Source of the DNA: Chitinispirillaceae bacterium
GTDB lineage: Bacteria > Fibrobacterota > Chitinivibrionia > Chitinivibrionales > Chitinispirillaceae
Assembly: GCA_016929415.1 (NCBI GenBank)
Contig: JAFGIW010000020.1
Coordinates: forward strand, 1-57,162
DNA: 57,162 bases
Reading direction: 5' to 3'
The notes under the pieces: model-generated
What the model saw: the letters and a program-made list of their open reading frames with translations, nothing else
Database searches by the model: none
What the model was told of the DNA's origin: nothing
Made by a program: the position numbers and the translations under genes
Shown here: positions 15,658-24,754 of the stretch, piece by piece
Layout of the letters: every line of letters begins with the position of its first letter
Numbering within the stretch: the stretch's first letter is position 1

Positions 15658-17562
15658 ATGAGAAGAAACGCACTGGCATTGCTGCTGCACCCGTTTAAGA
15701 ACGGGCTCGTTCCGAGGGCTTTGCTCAAGGAATCACTCGGCCGTTTTTTCGAGGCCCTCTTTACAATGCTTCAATCGTTTCCCCAGCTGCGGTTCAATCT
15801 GGTGATTCCCGGCTACCTGCTGGAGTCCGTCGACCCGCTCCTGATTGCACGGCTGCGCGATTGTTGCAAAAGAAACTTCATCGAACTGGTATGCACCGGC
15901 TATACCGAGCCGTTTTTAAGCCTCTCTCCCCCCGAACTGACCATTAAAAACATCCACTTCGGCCTCCGGGTCATCGAAGAGCTCACCGGGCGGCCTTCCC
16001 GCGGGTTTCTCCCGCCGTTTTCAAACTGGGAACCGTCGCTTATCTCCGAACTTCGGGCAATGGGTTTACGCTACACGCTGCTGTCGAACGAACTCTTCGC
16101 CGGCAAAACAAAAACGGCCTGCGGGTACTGGGTAGCGGAACATGCCGGCAGTTCCATCGGCCTGATCGGCACCAATGTCCTCAACCATGCAAATCCACCC
16201 GCCGATTTTATCGAGTGGCTCCGGACGGCCTTCGACAACAACAGCGGCACTGTTTCCGAGCCGTTCATCGTGCTGCACTATCTCCTGCCGCTCTGCGTCG
16301 AAAAGACAGACAACGCCCTCGGTTACCTCCAGTCTACCGTCCGGGAGATCGATAAGCACCTGCTCACCTATCAATCGGTCTGTTTCAGTGATTTCCTCAA
16401 CACCACAGGTCCGCTGGGGCTGCAATACATTCCCGCCAGCCTGCAGATCGGACGACGGGGGGCCGTCGATCTGCATTTTCTCAATTACCTGTTCTCGTTC
16501 GACCAGATCGGTTTTTTGCAGCGTAAACTGCTCGACATTTACGACCGTCTGGCCCAGTCCGAGGGGAACCGTTCGGCCGAAGCGCTGCTCCACGATCTCT
16601 TTTTTGTCCAGGATATCAACCGTTTTCTGCCGGGCAAAGACGCCGGATTCGAGGTCACCGCCGACCGTCTGAACTCTTACGCCCGCCTCATCGCGATCGA
16701 CCGGGAAATCCATGCGCAAGAGAAAAGTGAAGGAGGCCGTGTCAGAATAACCGATTTCCTTCGTAATGGCGGAAAAATTATTATCATGTCAAACAATAAT
16801 CTGAAAGCATTTATTGACCCTCATCACGGGGGGCAAATAATCGGTTTCGATTTCCGGCGGCGTCTGATTAATTTATGCAGTGTCTATAACCCTTCCCGAC
16901 ATCAGCAACCGGATATCATCATCTCCGGAGCCTCCCGCACCTGGTTTCTGGACCGTATTCTTCCCGCCATCGGCAATGAGGTGAAGAGCGGCGCACAGCT
17001 TACCGGCGACACCGCCGATTTTCAGTCGGGCGATTTTGACCACAAAATCAGGAAAACACCGACCGGAATCAATGTCAGTCTCGTGCGCGCCGGATCGTTT
17101 TTCACCGGCGAGAAGCCCTGTCCGCTGCACATGGAAAAAGTATTCGGACTTGAGAGGGAAAGCGCCGAGCTGCTTTTTATCTATCAGTTCAGCAACCCGT
17201 CGCTCATGGCGTACCGATTTACTTTTTCAACCGAACTCTATTTTTCCCTTCCGGGCATTACCGATGGATCGGCCCGTCTGCTGGCCGGAAAAAACAGCTA
17301 CGATCATATCGGAAATCAGCTTCTGCGGCTCCCGGCGCTCACCGTCTGGAGCATCGTGGACCGCCTCGGCGGTATCCGTCTGCAGCTGCAGACGCAAAAA
17401 CCGCTGACGCTCTGGTGCCTTCCCGGTGCGCCGGAAGGACTGCGGATCATTCTTACGTCGGCCGTTGCGCTCGATCCGAGTTCCCAATGCACCATCATGG
17501 GGAAACTGCTCTGCAAGTCGATAAAAAAGACCTCCGCGGAAGAGTTGACCGATGCGATCTGA
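15658..17562 (+). CDS. GH57-like protein with DUF1926-type C-terminus, probably inactive
   Basis: 634 residues. The N-terminal half has the GH57 layout: ALLLHPFKNG at the start (the family has HNHQP), LVCTGYTEPFLSLSPP near 80-95, and GFLPPFSNWEPSLISELRAM followed by YTLLSNELF (about 118-148). In the family this last region is WLTERVWEP with the catalytic Glu, here replaced by a non-acidic residue. The second catalytic Asp motif (GDDGE-like) was not found. The C-terminal part (AFIDPHHGGQIIGFDF, around 386) is like DUF1926 of 4-alpha-glucanotransferases. I infer a glucan-binding or regulatory role rather than catalysis. It overlaps the next gene by 11 bases. Confidence 0.6.
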   Translation: MRRNALALLLHPFKNGLVPRALLKESLGRFFEALFTMLQSFPQLRFNLVIPGYLLESVDPLLIARLRDCCKRNFIELVCTGYTEPFLSLSPPELTIKNIHFGLRVIEELTGRPSRGFLPPFSNWEPSLISELRAMGLRYTLLSNELFAGKTKTACGYWVAEHAGSSIGLIGTNVLNHANPPADFIEWLRTAFDNNSGTVSEPFIVLHYLLPLCVEKTDNALGYLQSTVREIDKHLLTYQSVCFSDFLNTTGPLGLQYIPASLQIGRRGAVDLHFLNYLFSFDQIGFLQRKLLDIYDRLAQSEGNRSAEALLHDLFFVQDINRFLPGKDAGFEVTADRLNSYARLIAIDREIHAQEKSEGGRVRITDFLRNGGKIIIMSNNNLKAFIDPHHGGQIIGFDFRRRLINLCSVYNPSRHQQPDIIISGASRTWFLDRILPAIGNEVKSGAQLTGDTADFQSGDFDHKIRKTPTGINVSLVRAGSFFTGEKPCPLHMEKVFGLERESAELLFIYQFSNPSLMAYRFTFSTELYFSLPGITDGSARLLAGKNSYDHIGNQLLRLPALTVWSIVDRLGGIRLQLQTQKPLTLWCLPGAPEGLRIILTSAVALDPSSQCTIMGKLLCKSIKKTSAEELTDAI

Positions 17563-18178
17563 AACCCTCGACATCACCATCGAAGGGCGCGGCGCCGACC
17601 TCTGGTTCATCCTGTCGGGTCCCTTCACCCAGGAACAGATTCCAACCGTTCGTGAAAAATTCCTTACACTTATCGACGACGGCAACCGCTCGTTCATCGT
17701 CGACCTCGAGCGGATAACCGATATCGACCCCGGCGCGGTCCAGCTGTTTCTCCAGCTCCTCAATACGGTCAAGAGCAAAAACGGCGTGTTCAGGCTTGTC
17801 TTCAGCAATGAAAACGTTTCCCGCGCATTTCACCCGTTCAGAAACCTCTTCACCATTTTTCCCGACGACGCACTCCTGCGACGCGGCGGCATCGTCGCTT
17901 TACTGCGGAATCAGCGTCGCCTGTTATCGCGAAAAACCGGTATACGCCTTTCACGGCCGGTGGCGCTCTTCCTCCTCTTCATACTGTTCGGATGGTTCCT
18001 CACGCTCGCCTTCATTATTAATTTACAAAACCGACACATCAAGGAGCAGCGGGACGAGCTGCAGGAACTTTCCCAGTGGGAGACGAAGTCCCGTCTCGAA
18101 ATCGAGAATCTTCGCAACCGCCTTCAACCGCTGGAACAGCTGGGCATTCTGCGCGACACCGCGGGGAGCGCCCCCTGA
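17552..18178 (+). CDS. STAS domain - transmembrane - coiled-coil protein
   Basis: 208 residues. Residues 1-115 have the STAS-like pattern LWFILSGPFTQEQIP, FIVDLERITDIDPGAVQLFLQ, VFRLVFSNENVSRAF, as in anti-sigma-factor antagonists. A strong transmembrane helix follows (about 133-154, VALFLLFILFGWFLTLAFII), then a coiled coil (NRHIKEQRDELQELSQWETK). With the STAS domain at the N-terminus, the coil should lie across the membrane. The phospho-acceptor Ser/Thr is not evident (DIDPGAVQ in place of D-S/T-G). It overlaps the GH57-like gene by 11 bases and its TGA overlaps the next start (TGATG), so the three are translationally coupled. Confidence 0.65.
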   Translation: MRSETLDITIEGRGADLWFILSGPFTQEQIPTVREKFLTLIDDGNRSFIVDLERITDIDPGAVQLFLQLLNTVKSKNGVFRLVFSNENVSRAFHPFRNLFTIFPDDALLRRGGIVALLRNQRRLLSRKTGIRLSRPVALFLLFILFGWFLTLAFIINLQNRHIKEQRDELQELSQWETKSRLEIENLRNRLQPLEQLGILRDTAGSAP

Positions 18179-18942
18179 TGAGTGCCGTGCGTTCAGGTCG
18201 CCGCGTCGGCATCCTCTTTCACGGAAGCAAAGTCTGGATTTCCGAACTGGCAAGCATCTTTTTCGTCGCCGTGCTCTCGGCGGTTCTTCTCGTTCTGAGC
18301 GGGAGCATCATTCGCAACGAATACGCCATCTACCGCAATACCGGCACGATCGCCTCCGGTAAGTCGGACCGTATCGTCCTTACCCATTACCTCGAACAAC
18401 TCCGCAGGCGGGTCGCCATTGCCGAGCTGCTCTGCTCGATAGCCGGCAGAAAACTCTCGACGGATCTGCTGCTCGAACTCTCCGATATCGTTTTGACCAA
18501 CAGCAACCAGTTCGGGTACGATCCGCTCCTTCTGCTCGCCGTGATCGAAGTGGAGAGCTTTTATCTGCCCACCGCCCGGGGAAAATACCGCAGCGGCGCG
18601 GAAAGCGGCGCGTTCGGACTCATGCAGCTCAAACCGCAGACCGCACGGGAGGTCGCCGCACGGCTCGAAATGGACTCCCTATCGCAGGCCGATCTTTTCA
18701 AACCGGAAATCAACGTTATCCTCGGCGTCGCCTATCTCACATCAATGATCAGCCGCTTTAAAAACTTCAAACTCGGCCTGCTCGCCTATAATCAGGGTCC
18801 GGCGGTGGTGAGCAGGCAGCTGTCGGAGAACCGGCCGCTCTCCGTCGGGTATTATCAGAAGGTACTTCGTTCTTACTATGCGCTCAAGCGGCACGCTCTC
18901 CGGCTTGCCGCCGCCAATGGACAGGCACCGCTATGCAGATAG
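18178..18942 (+). CDS. Membrane-anchored lytic transglycosylase (SLT domain)
   Basis: 254 residues. The ATG at 18178 overlaps the preceding stop. An N-terminal transmembrane helix (about 22-43) is followed by a periplasmic linker and an SLT/goose-lysozyme-type domain: catalytic E126 in AVIEVESFYLP, then GAFGLMQLKPQTAREVA (about 145-161), INVILGVAYL and GLLAYNQGP. It cleaves peptidoglycan glycan strands. Coupling to a STAS-coil membrane protein and a GH57-like protein suggests localised cell-wall work at a membrane complex, but that is inference. It overlaps rsmE by 10 bases. Confidence 0.85.
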   Translation: MSAVRSGRRVGILFHGSKVWISELASIFFVAVLSAVLLVLSGSIIRNEYAIYRNTGTIASGKSDRIVLTHYLEQLRRRVAIAELLCSIAGRKLSTDLLLELSDIVLTNSNQFGYDPLLLLAVIEVESFYLPTARGKYRSGAESGAFGLMQLKPQTAREVAARLEMDSLSQADLFKPEINVILGVAYLTSMISRFKNFKLGLLAYNQGPAVVSRQLSENRPLSVGYYQKVLRSYYALKRHALRLAAANGQAPLCR

Positions 18943-19673
18943 TCACCGGACAGTCGGGCAACCGGTCACGACACACTTTTTTTTTCACGGAAGATCTGAC
19001 TGTCGATCGCGCGGCGCTCGATCCCGCGGAAACGAAACATGCCGTAAGCGTCCTGCGCCTCAAACCCGAAGATCCCCTTCAATTGACTGACGGCCGCGGC
19101 CGCCGCGCCGTCGGTATGTATCAAACGGTAATTGAGCGAAAAATGAGGGTGCAGATCATCGAACGGACGACGATGGAGCGCCGTCCGCCTTTCATCAACC
19201 TTTTTACGGGCCTGCCCGACCGGGATGCTTTCGAGGAAATCCTTCTCGATGCAACGGCTCTCGGCGTTGTACGAATCGTTTCCGTCGCAGCGGAGTACTG
19301 TCAGAAAAAGTGGTGGGTGGATTGGGAAAAACTCATACCCCGCTTCCACCGGAAAATGATCGTTGCCCTCAAGCAATCGCATTCATGCTGGCTGCCTGAA
19401 CTGGCAACGCCCTGTTCAACGGCCGACGCTGCCGCATCGGCAGCAGGGACCGTACTTGTCGCCGATCCGCAGGGAGAGCCGCTCAACGCAGTCATGCCAA
19501 TCGACCCGGCAGTGCCTCTCTCCTGTTTTATCGGCCCGCCCGGCGGCTTCAGCGAAAAGGAACTGCAGCTTTTTGATCGATCATCCATCCGGGTGCGTAT
19601 CGCCCCCGCCCGTCTGCGCACCGAACTCGCGGCAACGGTCCTCTGCGCACAGCTGATCGGACTGACGGTCTGA
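18933..19673 (+). CDS. rsmE: 16S rRNA (uracil-1498-N3)-methyltransferase
   Basis: 246 residues, normal length. The N-terminal PUA-like part has ETKHAVSVLRLKPEDPLQLTDGRG; the C-terminal SPOUT knot has TVLVADPQGE, CFIGPPGGFSEKEL and RLRTELAATVLC, the usual RsmE signature. It methylates U1498 in the ribosomal decoding region. It is the last gene of the 15658-19673 operon, overlapping the transglycosylase by 10 bases. About 50 bases separate it from a convergent outer-membrane protein gene. No oddity. Confidence 0.92.
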   Translation: MQIVTGQSGNRSRHTFFFTEDLTVDRAALDPAETKHAVSVLRLKPEDPLQLTDGRGRRAVGMYQTVIERKMRVQIIERTTMERRPPFINLFTGLPDRDAFEEILLDATALGVVRIVSVAAEYCQKKWWVDWEKLIPRFHRKMIVALKQSHSCWLPELATPCSTADAAASAAGTVLVADPQGEPLNAVMPIDPAVPLSCFIGPPGGFSEKELQLFDRSSIRVRIAPARLRTELAATVLCAQLIGLTV

Positions 19674-19722
19674 AGCACGGGAACCGTAAACTTCCCCAAG
19701 CAATAACTGGAAGAAAAGAATA

Positions 19723-20466
19723 TCAATGTCCAACGAAAAACAGGATACCCCATGAAACCGAGTGAGTGAAAAAACGCTCGGCGTAGGATTTGGCGTCTAT
19801 GGGGAACAGGTCCCGGCGCGTCATTCTTTCCACCGGTTGCCAGAAACGGAATGAATAATGCAGAAAAAAGCTCAACGAACGGGTTGCCGTTATTTCAAGC
19901 CCGGCCCCCGCAGCGGCGCTGAAACTTGCTCTTCTGCCCTCTTCAAGCCAGGGGTCACCCTCCACTATGCGACGGTCATCAATAATGCGTTCCTCTTCGA
20001 TAAGCGAGACATAATGAATACCGCCGCCGATCGCACCATAAGCCCATAACCGTGGCACAACCCTGAACGGGAACTGGAGCGACGGTTCAAAACCGATATG
20101 TAACATCTTGGAATTAAGTGCCAGCAGCGGATTTGTTCCGTCGATCAAGGTAACGTCATCGATCGTTTCCTCCGTCACTTTGCCGGCCTCAAGCTGAATC
20201 GGCAATTCAAGCCTTACGCCGAAAGGAAGACCGAAATTTTTGCCGAAAACCTTTCCTCCCATGGGCAACACGTTACGTTTGACATGCTCGATTCTGTTGT
20301 CGCCGAAATCGATAGCTCCATCACGAGCATGCCAGCTGGCCGTCGTTCCGATAAAAAAGTTGTTGTCACTCGGAGTCCGGGAATTGACATTTAAAACACC
20401 GGCGGCAAAGAGCAGCACACCCGCTGTCAACGATGTCGCGGAGCATTGGAAACCGGGGATCATCAC
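19723..20466 (-). CDS. Predicted outer-membrane beta-barrel protein
   Basis: 247 residues. A hydrophobic segment (LTAGVLLFAAGVLNVNS, about 13-29) acts as signal. The mature protein alternates short beta strands with aromatic girdles (LPFGVRLELPIQLE, LHIGFEPSLQFPF, LWAYGAIGGGIHYVSL, SFFLHYSFRFWQPVERM, SVSWGILFFVGH), as in small outer-membrane barrels. The last strand ends in hydrophobic and aromatic residues. No family recognised. GAGG lies 7-8 bases before the ATG at 20466. It is convergent with rsmE and 140 bases downstream of the CorA-like gene on the same strand. Confidence 0.55.
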   Translation of the reverse strand: MMIPGFQCSATSLTAGVLLFAAGVLNVNSRTPSDNNFFIGTTASWHARDGAIDFGDNRIEHVKRNVLPMGGKVFGKNFGLPFGVRLELPIQLEAGKVTEETIDDVTLIDGTNPLLALNSKMLHIGFEPSLQFPFRVVPRLWAYGAIGGGIHYVSLIEEERIIDDRRIVEGDPWLEEGRRASFSAAAGAGLEITATRSLSFFLHYSFRFWQPVERMTRRDLFPIDAKSYAERFFTHSVSWGILFFVGH

Positions 20467-20606
20467 GAGCCTCTTGCCTGTTGTGACGGGTCACGGCAAA
20501 ATGATGAAAATACATTCCCGGTACGCTGCTCGTGGAGGTAAGTGATTTCAGGACACTCCACGCCGTGACCGCCGCATTGGAGGAGGGTTTACGTTGTTTT
20601 CCGTCC

Positions 20607-21521
20607 CTACCATTTCTTCCATTTAAAGAAAAACAGTGACGCCGCGAGCGCAACCCCCGCCATGGCCATTATCATGATGAACGCATAGGGATTCTTCTGG
20701 AGCGGGATCGCCACGTTCATTGAGAAGGCGCTCACGACGAAGGTGGGCACCATGATCGCAATGGTCCATATATTGAGCGTTTTGATCAGATTGTTGAGGT
20801 TGTTATTGACAATCGAGGCCCGCGCGTCCATCATGCTCGAAACGATGTCGGAATAGATCTCCGTCTGCTTGAGGCACTGGTTGTTGTCGATGACCGTGTC
20901 TTCGAGGAACTCCATATTTTCTTGTGTAAAGCCTATCTTGGAGGAGGCGTTCCGAAGCTTTTCGAGGAGCACCGCGTTGGAATGGATCGCGTTGAGGTAA
21001 TACACGAGGCTTTTTTCCATGGTAAACATCTGGATAAGATACTTGTTTTCCATCGACGCGTTCACCTTCTGTTCGATCTCGTCGCAGATCCTGTTGATGG
21101 CCTTGAGGTGGTGCAGAAAATGGGTTATTGAGCGGTAAAACACCTTGAGCAGCACGTCGAGCATGGTCTGGATGGATATCGACACTTTCCCGTCGAAGAG
21201 CGGAACCTCCTCGGGGATGAGGATCACCATGCGTTCCTTGAAAATAAAGAGTCCTATCGAGGAGACCTTGAAGAGAAACTGTTCTTCGTATGAGTAGCTT
21301 TTGGGCCGTTTTAAAATAACCGCTACATGATCTTTTTCAAATTCGAGGCGTGAAAGCTCATCGGGGTCGAGCGACGACTGCAGGGTATGTTCATTGATAT
21401 GGAACGTTGACTCTAGAGATGCAACTTCGCTTCCGTCGGGGTTGACAAATACAAATATCGGCCCTTTTTTTCCCTCGGCGGGAAGTATTTTGCCCTCAAC
21501 GATCGCGTATGTTCTGAGCAT
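20607..21521 (-). CDS. CorA-family divalent metal transporter
   Basis: 304 residues from the ATG at 21521, preceded by GGAGG with 7 bases spacing. The soluble N-terminal domain and long stalk helix (LLKVFYRSITHFLHHLKAINRICDEI, split over residues 120-150) lead to two C-terminal transmembrane helices (IWTIAIMVPTFVVSAFSMNV and YAFIMIMAMAGVALAASLFFF). It ends in the usual basic tail KWKKW. The family's GMN selectivity motif is SMN here. CorA proteins carry magnesium, cobalt or nickel; the G-to-S change leaves the ion uncertain. No riboswitch was recognised upstream. Confidence 0.85.
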   Translation of the reverse strand: MLRTYAIVEGKILPAEGKKGPIFVFVNPDGSEVASLESTFHINEHTLQSSLDPDELSRLEFEKDHVAVILKRPKSYSYEEQFLFKVSSIGLFIFKERMVILIPEEVPLFDGKVSISIQTMLDVLLKVFYRSITHFLHHLKAINRICDEIEQKVNASMENKYLIQMFTMEKSLVYYLNAIHSNAVLLEKLRNASSKIGFTQENMEFLEDTVIDNNQCLKQTEIYSDIVSSMMDARASIVNNNLNNLIKTLNIWTIAIMVPTFVVSAFSMNVAIPLQKNPYAFIMIMAMAGVALAASLFFFKWKKW

Positions 21522-21687
21522 CTTCCCGCCTCCGGCAGCCACGTTCGCCCTTGCCGCACCGTTGCAAACGGTTCACCGCGCCCGGCCGGGAACGAACAAC
21601 ACCCCCCGCCTCTTGCGAACCGAACTCCTGCCGACCGCGGGTACATCGGGCACTCTCTGCCGGTACGGCAAACGAAATTGTTATATG

Positions 21688-21912
21688 TTACCGCTTTTTT
21701 CTGAGCATGGAGGCTGGAGCGGGCGTTGCTTTACTTGCGACAGCCGGCGCTTTGGAGGCTGCCGGTTTCGCCTGGCCCGCAGGTGCGGCCGTTACCTTGA
21801 GAATCTCTTTTTCCGCATTCAACCAGTCGGCGATGTGGTAACCGTGCTGTCCGCCCCGGGCCTGGAAAAGTTCGTAGGCACGCTTGGCAATCTTTTCCTG
21901 CAATTTCTCCAT
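21688..21912 (-). CDS. DUF2934 protein with Ala/Pro/Lys-rich tail
   Basis: 74 residues. The first 40 match DUF2934: KIAKRAYELFQARGGQHGYH followed by IADWLNAEKEIL. The remaining half is low-complexity Ala/Pro/Lys (APAGQAKPAASKAPA) ending in RKKR, somewhat like the tail on the PPDK of this window. The domain's function is unknown. GGAGG lies a few bases before the ATG. It stands alone between CorA and the CBM-rich cluster. Confidence 0.8.
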   Translation of the reverse strand: MEKLQEKIAKRAYELFQARGGQHGYHIADWLNAEKEILKVTAAPAGQAKPAASKAPAVASKATPAPASMLRKKR

Positions 21913-22211
21913 AGATCCTCCTCAGATGGTGTTTTGGATAGGAGTCTGTATATTTACCCCCTCGGGCCGCACTGCCGCACCCGATCAAAATAGTTGAAAT
22001 AAGTATAAATCATGTATAGATTATTTTGCAATAAGCGTGTTCGATTTAAGCGATTCAACAATCCGATAATTCTCGCTTTTTAAGCGGGCAGCCACCGACC
22101 GTCGGCCCATTATCGTCCAAACCTTCGGCTGATTGCCGAATTGCGATCGCTCAGGAACAGTCCGGTGCCGCTCCCGGCGGGGGATGGGTAAGGGCACCCT
22201 CGCCGGCACAT
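21913..22211. other. Intergenic region upstream of the DUF2934 gene
   Basis: About 300 bases between the start of the leftward DUF2934 gene and the terminator of the leftward twin-CBM gene. It should contain the DUF2934 promoter; an AT-rich stretch at about 21988-22030 is the likeliest place. A 62-codon minus-strand open frame (22021-22209) has no ribosome site and no recognisable domain. Nothing else was seen. Confidence 0.35.
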
Positions 22212-22242
22212 AAAAAAAGCCGGATACGTTTCCGTATCCGGC
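22212..22242 (-). terminator. Rho-independent terminator of the twin-CBM gene
   Basis: Reading leftward, a 10-bp GC-rich stem (GCCGGATACG at 22219-22228 with its complement at 22233-22242) with a 4-base loop is followed directly by seven T residues (A7 at 22212-22218 on the plus strand). It begins 26 bases beyond the stop codon at 22268. This is a textbook intrinsic terminator. Confidence 0.9.
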
Positions 22243-22267
22243 CGGGAATAATGAATGAACAACGGGC

Positions 22268-24109
22268 TTACTTTACAATAGTTATGGGCGCCCGCATGGC
22301 GACAGCTTTACCGGCGGCATCAATTCCGTTGAGGCGTACGAAGTATATCCCCGCGGGCAGAAGCGCCGAGGGCAGGTACGCCGCGCTGCCGCTGCCGCCT
22401 GCCGCATTCGCGCTCGAAACGACCACGCCCCTGGGGTTGATCAGGCTGAGCTTGCCGCGGGTCAGGTTCGCGGCGCCGGTCCAGTTCACGCGGACATTGC
22501 CGTTGACGTAGGAAGCGTTGAAAGAGGAGGCCCGCGCCCTGCCGGAAAGACTCTTGTCGGCAGCAATGATCGGCACGCCGAAATTGCCGGAGGGCATGTA
22601 GATATTGTCGATCGCATACAGCCCCTGCGTACCATCCCCGCCCTGAACCTTCCACTGGGCCTTCGCCAGTTTTGTCTTGTCGAGAGGAATGGCGGTATAC
22701 CCCTCCCAGTCGTCATGAACGATGAGCGAATCGAAGGGAATCATAACCCTTCTCCATACATCCCCGGTGGGAGGGAAGTTGCGGTAATACACGATCCCCG
22801 AGCCGCGCGAGTCCCGTCTTGCCGGAGTGGTCGCGTCGCCGACATCATTAATGTCGCTGAGTTCAAACGTCACTTTTTTCGCGGCCCCGGTGGTAAAGTA
22901 TTCAAAATAGATTGAGTTGACACTCGCCGAATCGGCGTTGAAATATTTGGTCTTTGCGGAGTCGTACAGGTTGATCCCGATGCCCACGAATCCGAGAATC
23001 GGGATGGTGTCGTCCTTCATGACGGGTTTGCCGAGCGTGTATTCAAGGGCGGCTCCCTGTCCAACCCCGTCCGATCCGGTTGCCGGTTGAAATTTAATAG
23101 CGAGACGGCCGGTGGAGGTATCCTGCACCGCGAATGACGGAGAGACGGCCGAATTCCCGCCGATTTCCGCATCATTATACGCATACCAGTAATATCTGAG
23201 CCTGGGCGGACCCTCGTTATAGGGAGCGTTGTCAAACGTTGAAAACAGTCCCGATGTCGGCCCCGATGCCGGCGGCGCAGACTCGACATTCATCCACATC
23301 GTCGGAGAGTTGAAAACGTACGTTCCGACAAAAGTGACGTCGGCAATGTCGAGCGTATCACCGGTAATCGAGCTGTCGGTGGTGCCTTTGATCTCCCACG
23401 ACAGTTTGGTGCATTTCGTGATGTCGAACGTGAAATCATGCGCCCAGCTTCCCGGCAATACCAGATCATCCGGGACGTTAACGGTTATCGGCTGCCAATC
23501 GCCCGGAGTCACGGAAAACGTATACCCGTAATACCCGAACTCGTCGCCTTGATACTCATCAGTCTTTTTAAAAGAATACTTGTCGATGTCTAAGGTCTGC
23601 AGCCGAACCGAAACTTCCTTCAGCGTATTGACCCTTGATTTGATGAGGAATGTGATCGCCGTGACGCCGGTAAGGTCGATTGCTCCTTGCTCTTTGGTGA
23701 GCATCGCCCCGATTCCGACAAAGGGCACGGCGCAATTTCCGTTGGTACAGTATCCCGCCTCCCACGGATCGCCGAAGGTAAAGGGCATGGTGGCGCACGG
23801 CTTACTGAGGCTGTTGCCGGGCTGGAAGGTGTATTTCTTTACCTGGTACGTGTCGGTTAAGTCGCCCATCGCCTCACGATTGGCTTCGGTGTAAGGAACA
23901 TCAATCACTGAGGGTTTCAAGTCCGGAAACAGTGTCGGACGATCCTGGGGTCCCCAGCCGGAATTGTCATCATAATAATACCAGTAGTACTCGAACTCAT
24001 TCTGATTGTCGTCGAAGGTTTGATCGACAACGGCATCGGCGAAAAGCCAGGAAACCGACCCGATCAATGTCAGTCCCGTTAATGTTGTTTTTAAGTTAAA
24101 AAACCCCAT
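22268..24109 (-). CDS. Secreted protein with two CBM11-like domains and a sorting-like C-terminus
   Basis: 613 residues. The signal peptide ends near WLFADA (about 24). Two related beta-sandwich domains follow: residues about 28-265 (FEYYWYYYDDNSGWGP, FVGIGAML, WEIKGTT) and about 287-520 (LRYYWYAYNDAEIGG, FVGIGINL, AQWKVQGG). The motif of aromatics then Y-D/N-D and the FVGIG strand are typical of CBM11-like carbohydrate-binding domains. No catalytic module is present. The C-terminal 85 residues (LSLINPRGVVVSS, LLPAGIYFVRLNG, APITIVK) are a type-IX-secretion-like sorting module. It is divergent from GH5-GH9 and probably coregulated with them. Role inferred: binding or scaffolding on beta-glucan at the cell surface. 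Confidence 0.75.
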   Translation of the reverse strand: MGFFNLKTTLTGLTLIGSVSWLFADAVVDQTFDDNQNEFEYYWYYYDDNSGWGPQDRPTLFPDLKPSVIDVPYTEANREAMGDLTDTYQVKKYTFQPGNSLSKPCATMPFTFGDPWEAGYCTNGNCAVPFVGIGAMLTKEQGAIDLTGVTAITFLIKSRVNTLKEVSVRLQTLDIDKYSFKKTDEYQGDEFGYYGYTFSVTPGDWQPITVNVPDDLVLPGSWAHDFTFDITKCTKLSWEIKGTTDSSITGDTLDIADVTFVGTYVFNSPTMWMNVESAPPASGPTSGLFSTFDNAPYNEGPPRLRYYWYAYNDAEIGGNSAVSPSFAVQDTSTGRLAIKFQPATGSDGVGQGAALEYTLGKPVMKDDTIPILGFVGIGINLYDSAKTKYFNADSASVNSIYFEYFTTGAAKKVTFELSDINDVGDATTPARRDSRGSGIVYYRNFPPTGDVWRRVMIPFDSLIVHDDWEGYTAIPLDKTKLAKAQWKVQGGDGTQGLYAIDNIYMPSGNFGVPIIAADKSLSGRARASSFNASYVNGNVRVNWTGAANLTRGKLSLINPRGVVVSSANAAGGSGSAAYLPSALLPAGIYFVRLNGIDAAGKAVAMRAPITIVK

Positions 24110-24754
24110 GAAGACCCCTTTTTTAAAGGTTTGGTTGTATAAAAAGTTAATCCCCTTATTTCATCTTTTTAGTCTTCGTCACTGCCGGGCCGGTTCACCT
24201 TAAAAAAACCGCCCTTGATCTGAAAGGACTTATTTTATCGATTTTTCTTTGTTAGTAAATAGATGAGGCTGATAATTATTCAGGGCTTCCCGGCCTGTTT
24301 TTAACATCCCTTCTTCATTCCTTACTAGGATTACTAATATAGTAGCTCCAAATCAGCCAGTCAATATCTTTCTCATACAGGTCAAGAGGCGCCTATTCTT
24401 TGACCGGGACTGCCGACCGGAAAAAGAGGACACTTCGAGGCAGCTGAAACGGTGCATTTTCAGGCATTGCCTCTTATCCCCCTATCCCCGCCCCTCCCCC
24501 CGTTAACGGGGGAAGGGCTTCTCTTTTTAATGAACGGAACCATACCTGAATGCAACCATATATATAGAGAATATATATTTTTTTCTGAAATTGGGATAAT
24601 TAAAGGGAAGTAATTTATTACCATTATAGTAAGGAATAATTGATATTTTGCCCGAAAAATGAAATAATCGTTTTTTGATAAGCTAAGCAGTATGGTTTTT
24701 CTTAAATTATAAATGTATTTTCAAGGGCTATTTAATCGCTTTTATGGAGTATCT
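24110..24754. other. Divergent control region of the cellulose cluster
   Basis: About 645 bases between the twin-CBM gene (leftward) and GH5 (rightward), so the promoters of both should be here. The right-hand 220 bases are extremely AT-rich (24540-24750). A GC-rich perfect palindrome at 24497-24512 (arms CCCCC/GGGGG around GTTAAC) is embedded in CCCTCC/GGAAGGG flanks and followed by CTTCTCTTTTT. It resembles a dispersed intergenic repeat or a terminator-like structure. No gene or defined operator was identified. Confidence 0.45.

Noticed and set aside
22021..22209. 62-codon minus-strand frame before the twin-CBM gene terminator
   Set aside because: Basic, no ribosome site, no domain; probably chance.
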